NCBI GenBank assembly: GCA_019311105.1
Contig: JAFDDA010000027.1
Location: forward strand, 1-35,486
DNA from: Deltaproteobacteria bacterium
GTDB taxonomy: Bacteria > Myxococcota_A > UBA9160 > JAFDDA01
DNA: 35,486 nt
Direction of reading: 5' to 3'
In this document: piece by piece, positions 1 to 7,244 of the stretch
How positions within the stretch are numbered: position 1 is the stretch's first letter
How the letters are laid out: each line of letters starts with the position of its first letter
Program-made: the position numbers and the translations under genes
The notes under the pieces: generated by a model
The model's database searches: none
What the model saw: only the letters and a program-made list of their open reading frames with translations
Told to the model about the DNA's origin: nothing

Positions 1-160
1 TGCCCGTAACGTCAACATTACCGAAACCACCGATGGTCAGGGGCGCCAACCCCTGAATGGCAACGCCGAGCGTAACGCCCGTCGCAACCGGGGCTGCCTG
101 CGCAACGCCACCTAGGGTGAGCATCGAGCCGGCAACTAGAATCGCAAACAACTTTCGCAT
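1..160 (-). CDS. Secreted protein, N-terminal part (cut by left window edge)
   Basis: Read on the minus strand from ATG at 160, preceded by an AGGAG ribosome site about 10 nt upstream. The first 53 residues are visible and stay open to the edge. They form a classic signal peptide: basic MRK, a hydrophobic core, then an AQA-A type cleavage site near residue 23. The mature part begins with small and hydrophobic residues rich in Gly, Val and Thr. A sigma-54-type promoter lies upstream at 300-315, and two PrsT-like lipoprotein genes lie on the other side. That context makes a PEP-CTERM-type exported protein plausible, but the C-terminus that would prove it is outside the window. The function is not recognisable. 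Confidence 0.7.
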   Translation of the reverse strand, partial: MRKLFAILVAGSMLTLGGVAQAAPVATGVTLGVAIQGLAPLTIGGFGNVDVTG

Positions 161-299
161 CTTCTCTTCACTCCTCTTGCCAGGTGTGTGCTCATCCACC
201 CCGCGTGAGATCGACTTCGCTGTCACTACCTGATCGCATACAGGTCCCACCGACGGGTCGTCCGTGCGGTTCAGAACTGGCGAGCCGTTGCGATCTTAC

Positions 300-315
300 T
301 GCAAGCGGGATGCCA
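300..315 (-). promoter_or_regulatory. Sigma-54 (-24/-12) promoter for the left-edge secreted protein
   Basis: On the minus strand the sequence is TGGCATCCCGCTTGCA. It matches the RpoN consensus TGGCACG-N4-TTGCW at 10 of 12 defined positions, with the invariant GG and GC exactly 10 nt apart. Transcription would start near 289, giving a leader of about 130 nt before ATG 160. In PEP-CTERM bacteria, exported-protein genes are known to be controlled by RpoN with the PrsK/PrsR pair. No activator site was identified. Confidence 0.6.
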
Positions 316-692
316 GGCTCTGGGAGGCCCTCGAAATTCACGTAACCTATGGAATATATTGAGTTTAGGTAGTGGTCAGTCCCCGTGGGGCAACCCCATC
401 GGGTGGGTAGAGGTAGAAGAGAACTTCCGCAGAGAGGAAAATTCCTTTCCCAGGCGCAGTTTTTTTCCCCCAGATGGGCCCAAGGGCGCGTTTTTCGTCA
501 GCTCCTAGCGGCGTTGCCTGGGCGCCTCCGCAGACCGGCGGCTGGATCGTTTCCAGGCGGAAGAATTTGAGGGTCACATTTCGGCTCGGGCGGGACACGA
601 CAGGAGACGATGTGGAGTTCGGCAAGGCGGCAATCGCCCCGCGGGGTTCACTGGCTATACTTAGCGGTTCTTTTTCTCCTGATGGAGGCCGC
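316..692. other. Intergenic region between divergent genes, no gene seen
   Basis: About 380 bp lie between the minus-strand sigma-54 promoter and the GTG of the first TPR lipoprotein. There is a short AT-rich patch (about 338-367) and several small hairpins, such as GGGG-caa-CCCC near 387 and CTGG/CCAG near 542-556. No conserved riboswitch or second coding region was recognised. A promoter for the TPR genes must lie here, but I cannot pick it out. Confidence 0.5.
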
Positions 693-3119
693 GTGATTTC
701 GTCCCAACGATCCCACTGCACGACCCGACGCATCGTCGTCCCGTTGTGTCTCATGCTGGCGGCCTTCGTCGGATGCTCGAAGAGCGTCGAGGACCGGCTG
801 GCCGAGGCGCGACTGCAGCAGGAGATCGGGTCGTTCAAGGAATCGATCTCGACGCTGCAGAGCGTGCTCGATGACGTCCCCGACCACCCCGAGGCGAACC
901 TGCTGCTCGGCTCCGCGCAGATCGCAACAAACCAGCCGGCGCTCGCCATCTGGCCGCTCGAGATCGCCGGGCGCACCCCGGAGTTCGCCGACTCCGGCGA
1001 CCTCGCGCTGGGCGCGGCGTACCTCCGGCTGCAGCAGTTCGACTCCGCGCTTCAGGCGGCCGACCGCGTGCTCACGCGCAACACCGAGGACGCCGACGTC
1101 CGGCAGACCGCGATCACCATTCGCGCAAGTGCCCACCTCTCGTCGCACGACTGGGACGCCACCATCGAGGACGTCGATCGCCTGCTCGCCTTGGATCCCG
1201 ATAGCTCCGAGGCCCTCGCGCTGATGGCTCAGGCCTTCATGGGTGCCGGTCGCACGGACGAGGCGGAAGCAACGATGCAGCGGCTCTGGAACAGCCCCAC
1301 CGTCGGGAACACGAGCGCCGCGGCCCGCGCCGGCATCGCCCTGGCGAAGCTCTACGCCTATGAGAAGGACGACATGGCCGGGGCCGAGAAGATCCTCGAG
1401 GGTCTGATGGAGCGCTTCCCCCAGAACGGGGGCGTGCTCGGCTTCGTCACCGACTTCCTTCGCCACACCAACCGCCCCGACATCGCCGGCAACCTCCTGA
1501 GCGATGCGCTCGAGCGCGACCCGGGCGATATGAACGTGCGCTCGAAGCTCGCGGCGCACCTCTCGGCCGAGGGGGACACCGAGGAAGCCGAGCGGCTCCT
1601 GGTCGAGGCGACCGAGTTGTTCGATTCGCCCGAGGCTTGGCTCACGCTTGCCGACCACTACCGTGCTGGCGGGCGTTATGAAGAGGCGCTCGTGGCCTTC
1701 GAACGGATCCTCGAACTGGTGCCCGGCGCCAGCGACTTGCTCCGCTTCCGCCATGCCGACCTGCTGGCCGACGGGGGGGAGCTCGACCGATCCGAGGCGG
1801 CGGCCAACGACATCCAGGGCGATGCCTATCGCAACGTCGTGCTCGGCCGCGTCGCCTACCTGCGGGGGGACTACTCGGAGGCGCTGAGTCTTCTGGACGC
1901 GGGTCTGAAGGAGTGGCCCAACAACGCGGGCGCCCGCTACCTGGCGGCCAAGGCGGCGATCGCCCTCGGTGACCTCGACCGCGGGATCTCGGAGCTCCGA
2001 GAATCCGTTCGGGTCGGCATCGCCGAGACGAATGCAGCCGTCGAGCTCGCCTGGCTCTACCTGCGCATGGGCAAGCCCGCATCGGCGCTCACTCTGGGCA
2101 GTCTGATGGTGGACGACGAGGATTTCCGAAACAGCCCCCAGGTCGGCAACGCGGTGGTGATCCTCGGCCGCGCTCAGTGGGAGATGGGCAACAAGAAGGT
2201 CGGGCGCCAGCAGGCCGTTCGCCTCGCGGAGTTCGAGGGCTTCGAGGAGGCCTCCGTGCTCGAGGGTGCCCGCTTCGAGGAGATCGATGAGGGGCCGGCC
2301 GCTGCGGCTCGCTTCATCACCGCTTCGTCGCTCGATTTGACCGACCCGGAACACGAAACATCGCTGCGACAGGCCTGCGAGTACCACGTGAACGCCGGCG
2401 ATCATGCCGACGCGGTGCGCCTGGCCGAGGCGGCTGCGAAGGCGCATCCCGACGCTGCGGGCTTCCATGACGTGCTCGGGCGCGTGCTGGTTTCGGTGGG
2501 CCGCGGCAACGAGGCCATCGCGAGCTTCAACCGCGCGATCGAGCTCGATGCCGAACATGCACCGGCCATCGAGGGGCAGGCCAGCCTGCGCCTGGCCGGT
2601 GGCGATGCCGACGGTGCACGCGACCTCTTCGACCGCGCTACCGAGGCCGACGCGTCGAACGCGAGCTATCCCTATCAAGCGGCACAGATCGAGCTGTCTG
2701 CCGGGCGCGTAGCGGGAGCCGAGTCACGTCTCCGCGAGGCCCTCCGCCGCGACCCCGTCCACGCTCACGCGAACAACGACTTGGCATGGATCCTGGCCGA
2801 GCGCGGCGAGGCTCTCGACCAGGCCCTCGCCCTCGCGACCCGTGCGAGCGAGATGGACGCCTCGGCGGCGGTCTTCGATACGCTGGGATGGGTGAACTAC
2901 CGGCGCGGCGCACACGCGGAAGCCGTCGCGGCTCTCGAGCGAGCCCACGGCCTCGACGCCGGCTCGCCGTCGATCGCCTACCGGCTCGCGTTGGCACTGG
3001 TCGAGCTCGGTGAGCGCGACCGCGCCGAAGCGCTGTTTCGAGAGGCCCTGGCCGGGGACGCGTTCCCCGAAGCCGACGCCGCCCGCACCGAGCTGGCACG
3101 ACTCAGGGAGGCCTCCTAG
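693..3119 (+). CDS. TPR-repeat lipoprotein, PrsT-like (PEP-CTERM system type)
   Basis: An 808-aa protein starting at GTG 693, with GGAGG at 684-688. An in-frame ATG at 474 is further upstream, but its extra 73 residues look non-coding. The chosen start gives a lipoprotein signal: basic residues, a hydrophobic run (residues 14-27) and FVGC with Cys28 as the lipidated residue. The rest is almost entirely tetratricopeptide helices (A-x-x-x-L/Y and alternating small/aromatic patterns) to the C-terminus. Length, lipobox and all-TPR design match the PEP-CTERM-system lipoprotein PrsT, thought to act at the envelope in exosortase-linked exopolysaccharide or protein export. The stop abuts the ATG of the next TPR lipoprotein, so the two form an operon. 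It could instead be a generic TPR assembly lipoprotein, since no exosortase is in view. Confidence 0.8.
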   Translation: MISSQRSHCTTRRIVVPLCLMLAAFVGCSKSVEDRLAEARLQQEIGSFKESISTLQSVLDDVPDHPEANLLLGSAQIATNQPALAIWPLEIAGRTPEFADSGDLALGAAYLRLQQFDSALQAADRVLTRNTEDADVRQTAITIRASAHLSSHDWDATIEDVDRLLALDPDSSEALALMAQAFMGAGRTDEAEATMQRLWNSPTVGNTSAAARAGIALAKLYAYEKDDMAGAEKILEGLMERFPQNGGVLGFVTDFLRHTNRPDIAGNLLSDALERDPGDMNVRSKLAAHLSAEGDTEEAERLLVEATELFDSPEAWLTLADHYRAGGRYEEALVAFERILELVPGASDLLRFRHADLLADGGELDRSEAAANDIQGDAYRNVVLGRVAYLRGDYSEALSLLDAGLKEWPNNAGARYLAAKAAIALGDLDRGISELRESVRVGIAETNAAVELAWLYLRMGKPASALTLGSLMVDDEDFRNSPQVGNAVVILGRAQWEMGNKKVGRQQAVRLAEFEGFEEASVLEGARFEEIDEGPAAAARFITASSLDLTDPEHETSLRQACEYHVNAGDHADAVRLAEAAAKAHPDAAGFHDVLGRVLVSVGRGNEAIASFNRAIELDAEHAPAIEGQASLRLAGGDADGARDLFDRATEADASNASYPYQAAQIELSAGRVAGAESRLREALRRDPVHAHANNDLAWILAERGEALDQALALATRASEMDASAAVFDTLGWVNYRRGAHAEAVAALERAHGLDAGSPSIAYRLALALVELGERDRAEALFREALAGDAFPEADAARTELARLREAS

Positions 3120-5549
3120 ATGCATGGTTCCTGGCTGACACTCGGGCTCGTCCTCGTCCTTGCCCTCGGCATGGCCGGCTGTGCATCCGACGAAGAGAAG
3201 GTGGCCGCCCACATCACGGCAGCCGAGGAGTTCGAGGAGGCGAAAGATTTTCGCGCCGCGCTGATCGAGCTCCGATCTGCACTGAGCATCCAGCCGAAGA
3301 GCGCGGACGTGAACCTTCGCATCGCGGACGCCTACCAGGCGATGGGTCGACCGCAGGCGGCCTTCTTCTACGGCGAGGCCTATCGGCTCGACAAGAGCAT
3401 GACGCGCGCTGCCTTGATGCAGATCCCCGCTCTCTACGTCACGGACGTGGACGCTGCTGAAGCCCTGGTGAACGAGGTGCTCGAACTCGAACCGACCAAC
3501 GTCGATGCCTACACGCGGCGTGCGGAAGTCTTGCTGGTCAAGAATGACACGGAGGGCGCGCTGTCGGCGGCCCTCACCGGCACCGAACTCGATCCCACCC
3601 ACGTGAACGCCCACCGGATGATCACCTCCGTCTACCGTGCGCGAATCCGGGAGACGCGGCTGACCGGCCGCACGCCACCCGACGAGGTCTACGACAAGGC
3701 GATCGCCGCGGCCGACGTCGCGGCCGCGGTCTCGAAGGATCAGGAGCAGCTCGGCGAGTGGTACGACCGCATGGAGCAGGCCCTGATCTACGCCGAGTGG
3801 GAAGGCCACATCGATGCGGCGGAGCAGTCGATCCGCGAGGCCTTCCGTCTGGCCAAGGAGAAGGAAGACCCCTCCGGCCTCAGGACCACCACGCGTGAAG
3901 CCAGGCGGATCGCCACGAATCACCCGGACCTCGAGTACCGACGCTGGGCTCTCGAGCGCTGGGTCGAGTTGGAGCCGGGCACGGCGCAGGGTTGGCGCCG
4001 TCTCGCCTCCCTCGAACGCAGGCTCGGAGGCTCGAGTGACGAAGTCTGGGCGCGCGCGCTCGAGGGCCGCCCCGACGACGTCGGGCTGCACGCCGAATAC
4101 GTCCGTGTCCTGGTGGCGACGCATCGTGAAGACGAAGCCACCGAATATCTCCGATCCCTGGAGGGGGAGGTCGGTGCCTCGGCCGACATCGGTGCGCTCG
4201 AGTTCGAGCTCTTGATGGCCGAGGGCGACCTGGAGAATGCCAAGGAGGCCCTCGATCGCTTGAAGGCGAACCATCCGGAGGAGCCGCTGACCCGTCTGGC
4301 GTCGGCGACGTATGACATCCAGACGGGCGACCACCGCGGAGGACTGCAGTCGCTCCGGGTCCTCTCGGCGAACGTCGAGCGGGCTGACGTCCTGCGGCAG
4401 CTGGCGGCCGCCGAATCGCGGGCGGGCAACACGGATGCGGCTCTGGCCGCGGTGAATCGCGCCATCGAGCTTCGCCCGGCGCGCTCGGCCCAGGCCCATC
4501 AGCTTCGCATCCGCCTGTTGGCGGGAAAGCAGGATTGGCTGGCCGTTCTTCGCGCCGTGCGCGACATGCAGCGGCTCGGGCTCCGGCCGGATTCCCTCAT
4601 GAATACCTTGCGGATCAATTCGCTCTACGAGATCGGCCGCCGCGAGGCAGCGCTGCCGCAGCTCGAAGCCGCGCTCGCGGTCGACTCGCCGACCGTCCAG
4701 AACGTCCTCCTTTTCCATCGCTTCGAGAGCCCCCATCAGCCCGACCGCGCACGACGCATCGTCGGGCGGGCCTGGAGGGCAGACCAGGGCGACCCCTCGT
4801 TGACGTACGCCTGGATGAACCAGCTGCTGCTGCGCAACGAGCGCGAGGAGGCCGTGCGGGCCCTCGAGGCGAACGCTGCGATCACGGGCCGGTCTGCCGC
4901 GCCGCTGATGCACGCACGAAGTCTCTACGTGCTCGGCCGCAAGGACGAGGCGGAGAAACTCACGATCGAATCCTATGAGATGTCGTTGCGCCCGTTCGGC
5001 GCCCCGATGCTGCTCACCGAGATCCTCGGCGCGCAGGGCAAGGTGGACGTGGCGATTCGCATGTTCGAGGAGGCGCGCGAGGCCGGGACGATCCAGCCCG
5101 CGGGCTTGTGGCAGCTCGGCCGGATCTACTACCAGCTGGAGCGCTATCCCGAAGCCCGCGCCGTGCTCGAAGAATCCCTCGCGATGAAGCCCGAGTTTTC
5201 GCCCGCGCTGAGCGACCTGGCGCTGGTTCTGGCCGAACTCCGGGAGGATCTCGATCGAGCCGTGACGTTGGCGCGGCAGGTCAAGAGCCAGAACCCGGAG
5301 AACCCGGGGATCGCCGACACCCTCGGCTACGTGTATCTGCAGAAGGGCCTGGCCGAGCCGGCGGCCTTCGAGTTCCGGTCGGCGATCGAGCTGGCGAAGG
5401 TCCGCGGCCAGAGCGTGGCCGAGTATCACTACCACCTCGGTCTGGCGTTGAAGGCTCAGGGGCGCGACGCCGAAGCCGGCTTGGCGTTCGACGAAGCGCT
5501 GCGGATCGAGCCCGAGCACGAGGCAGCGCGCGCAGAGCGGGCGGGGTAG
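3120..5549 (+). CDS. Second TPR-repeat lipoprotein, PrsT-like
   Basis: An 809-aa protein whose ATG directly follows the TAG of the upstream TPR gene. AGGGAGG at 3105-3111, inside the upstream gene's last codons, is the ribosome site. The signal peptide is short and very hydrophobic, with lipobox MAGC (Cys21). Mature residues 30-75 carry a strong TPR pair: AAEEFEEAKDFRAALIEL, then an AL...P-x-x-A-D repeat. This is close to the start of PrsT-family proteins, and TPR-like helices continue to the end. Near-equal length with its neighbour suggests an old duplication, although identity is low by eye. It likely works with its partner as a periplasm-facing scaffold. Expression is probably translationally coupled. 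Confidence 0.8.
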   Translation: MHGSWLTLGLVLVLALGMAGCASDEEKVAAHITAAEEFEEAKDFRAALIELRSALSIQPKSADVNLRIADAYQAMGRPQAAFFYGEAYRLDKSMTRAALMQIPALYVTDVDAAEALVNEVLELEPTNVDAYTRRAEVLLVKNDTEGALSAALTGTELDPTHVNAHRMITSVYRARIRETRLTGRTPPDEVYDKAIAAADVAAAVSKDQEQLGEWYDRMEQALIYAEWEGHIDAAEQSIREAFRLAKEKEDPSGLRTTTREARRIATNHPDLEYRRWALERWVELEPGTAQGWRRLASLERRLGGSSDEVWARALEGRPDDVGLHAEYVRVLVATHREDEATEYLRSLEGEVGASADIGALEFELLMAEGDLENAKEALDRLKANHPEEPLTRLASATYDIQTGDHRGGLQSLRVLSANVERADVLRQLAAAESRAGNTDAALAAVNRAIELRPARSAQAHQLRIRLLAGKQDWLAVLRAVRDMQRLGLRPDSLMNTLRINSLYEIGRREAALPQLEAALAVDSPTVQNVLLFHRFESPHQPDRARRIVGRAWRADQGDPSLTYAWMNQLLLRNEREEAVRALEANAAITGRSAAPLMHARSLYVLGRKDEAEKLTIESYEMSLRPFGAPMLLTEILGAQGKVDVAIRMFEEAREAGTIQPAGLWQLGRIYYQLERYPEARAVLEESLAMKPEFSPALSDLALVLAELREDLDRAVTLARQVKSQNPENPGIADTLGYVYLQKGLAEPAAFEFRSAIELAKVRGQSVAEYHYHLGLALKAQGRDAEAGLAFDEALRIEPEHEAARAERAG

Positions 5550-5575
5550 GCCGCCCGGCCGCTCCGAAGGGTCGG

Positions 5576-7231
5576 CTAGCGCGCCCTCAGGTCGCGGTGC
5601 ACGCGGAGGTCGCGCAGGCGCCGCTCGACCTGGGCATCGAAGGCACCCGGGGCGTCCTGGGCGCGCTCGAGGGCCTCGAGGGCCTCATCGAAGTCCCCGC
5701 GGATCTCGTACGCGCGCGCCAGGACCAACAGCTCCGACTGGTCGGGCGCTTCCATCCCCGCCAACCGCTGGATGTCGAGGTCCGCCAGCTTGAGCAACAC
5801 CTGCTCGCGAAAGACCGGCGTGCCGGCGACGCGGCGCAGCTCGGGGTGCGCGAGGAGCGCATTCAGATCCGAGAACCCGAGGTCCACGGCGCGACCGAAT
5901 GCGCGGGCGGCACCGTTCGCATCACCGGTGCGCGCCGCCTGATGGCCGCGGAGGATGTGGGCCATCATTCCGTCCGGGTACGCCTTGGCGGCGTCGAGCA
6001 GCATTGCCATGTCGCCCGCGAAGACCGGCGCGCGGGCGTGCGAAGTGGCGCCGAAGAAGACGGCCAGTGTCAGCGCCGCGGCGGCCCCAGCTCGCCGCAG
6101 CGTCTCGCCGCCGACCCGCGCGCCGAGCCAGTCCCACGCAGGCCGGAAGGCCAGCAGCAGGGCTCCGATCAAGCCCGGCAGGATCGGGTAGAGGTAGCGA
6201 TCGCCCATGGGAAAGATGAACGGGAAGATCTGCGAAACCGGGCCAAAGGCCGCTGCGGCGAAGACCCAGAGGCACGCCTCCTCGCTGTTGCGCAGCAGGC
6301 GTTCGACCGAGCGGGCGCCGATGGCGACGAGCGCCGCCAGGCCGGCGAGCCACCACGGGTCGAGCCACGAGCCGGCCACGGGCGGTTCGTGAAAGGTGGC
6401 GACACCGAGACCCGTTGCGGCCATCCAGAGATAGCGGGCGGCAATCGCGAAGATCGTGCGGCCGTGGACGATCGGGTCTTCGTCGATGACGATGCGCACG
6501 TCGCTCTGTCGCTGGAAGGCCGCCATCTCCGGGATCGAGATGGCGATGGCGATCACGACCCAGCCCGCGAGCCAGCCCCAGCGCGGCGCCGAGGGCGGGT
6601 CGTTGCGGCTCCGGATCCAGGCCTGCACGGCGACCACGGGGAGGACGCCGAGGGCCGTCACCTTGGTGAGCAAGGCCAGCGTGAACAGCAACGTCGCCCA
6701 GCCCGGGCGTCGCTCGTGGAGCAACAGGGCGCCGATGGACAGCGCCACCGCGACGATCGTCTTCAGCTGGAAGATCCACCCGACGGTCTCGACGTTCGCC
6801 GGGTGAACGAGGAATAGGAGCGCGCCGAGCGCGGCGGCCTGCCGGGCGATCCCTGCCCGCATGAAGAACGGGATGAGCAAGAGGGACGTCAGGCCGTGGC
6901 CGACGGCGTTGGTCACGTGGTAGAGGCGCGTCTGGTCGCCCACCCACTCCCACTGGGCGGCGTGCAGGAGGAGATGCACCGGGGCGTAGTTCAGGCTGTA
7001 CACCGTCGGCGACCCGTACGGGTCGAGGATGGCCTTCACGTTCTCCCAGGACAGGCCGTGCACGTACGGGTTGTTGACGATGTAGAGGTAGTCGTCCGAC
7101 AAGAAGACGCCGTCGATGGCCGGCCACGCCAGGAAGAGGGCGATGCCGACGAACCCGACGGCGAGGGCGGCCCACCCGAGCGGAGTGAAGCTCGCCGGGG
7201 AGGGCGACGCGCTGGCTTTGCGGGGTGTCAT
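5576..7231 (-). CDS. TMTC-like membrane glycosyltransferase with TPR tail
   Basis: A 551-aa integral membrane protein starting at ATG 7231 with a GAAGGGCGG-type ribosome site. After TM1 comes SDDY (residues 45-48), the acidic catalytic motif of GT-C enzymes, followed by an NNPYVHG segment. It also has HPANVETVGW and GDRYLYP signatures, like the TMTC/GT105 O-mannosyltransferase and related bacterial families. About ten hydrophobic segments run to residue ~400. Residues ~420-545 form soluble TPR-like helices, also as in TMTC proteins. It probably transfers a lipid-linked sugar to an exported acceptor. It lies 13 bp downstream of the spermidine-synthase-like gene in the same operon and is convergent to the TPR lipoproteins. 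Substrate unknown. Confidence 0.75.
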   Translation of the reverse strand: MTPRKASASPSPASFTPLGWAALAVGFVGIALFLAWPAIDGVFLSDDYLYIVNNPYVHGLSWENVKAILDPYGSPTVYSLNYAPVHLLLHAAQWEWVGDQTRLYHVTNAVGHGLTSLLLIPFFMRAGIARQAAALGALLFLVHPANVETVGWIFQLKTIVAVALSIGALLLHERRPGWATLLFTLALLTKVTALGVLPVVAVQAWIRSRNDPPSAPRWGWLAGWVVIAIAISIPEMAAFQRQSDVRIVIDEDPIVHGRTIFAIAARYLWMAATGLGVATFHEPPVAGSWLDPWWLAGLAALVAIGARSVERLLRNSEEACLWVFAAAAFGPVSQIFPFIFPMGDRYLYPILPGLIGALLLAFRPAWDWLGARVGGETLRRAGAAAALTLAVFFGATSHARAPVFAGDMAMLLDAAKAYPDGMMAHILRGHQAARTGDANGAARAFGRAVDLGFSDLNALLAHPELRRVAGTPVFREQVLLKLADLDIQRLAGMEAPDQSELLVLARAYEIRGDFDEALEALERAQDAPGAFDAQVERRLRDLRVHRDLRAR

Positions 7232-7244
7232 CGTGCGCCGCCCT

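Noticed and set aside
274..288. TGGCGAGCCGTTGC on plus as a sigma-54 site
   Set aside because: GG and GC are 9 nt apart, not 10, and no gene start follows at a sensible distance.
651..666. TGGCTATACTTAGC before the first TPR gene as a sigma-54 site
   Set aside because: Spacing is again 9 nt and the -12 half lacks TTGC.
474..692. Upstream ATG extending the first TPR lipoprotein by 73 residues
   Set aside because: No ribosome site, no protein-like pattern, and it would bury the lipoprotein signal peptide. GTG 693 has GGAGG just upstream.
648..5519. Long minus-strand frames (676 and 931 aa) opposite the TPR genes
   Set aside because: They are antisense shadows caused by high GC. The plus-strand proteins have lipoboxes and clear TPR periodicity.
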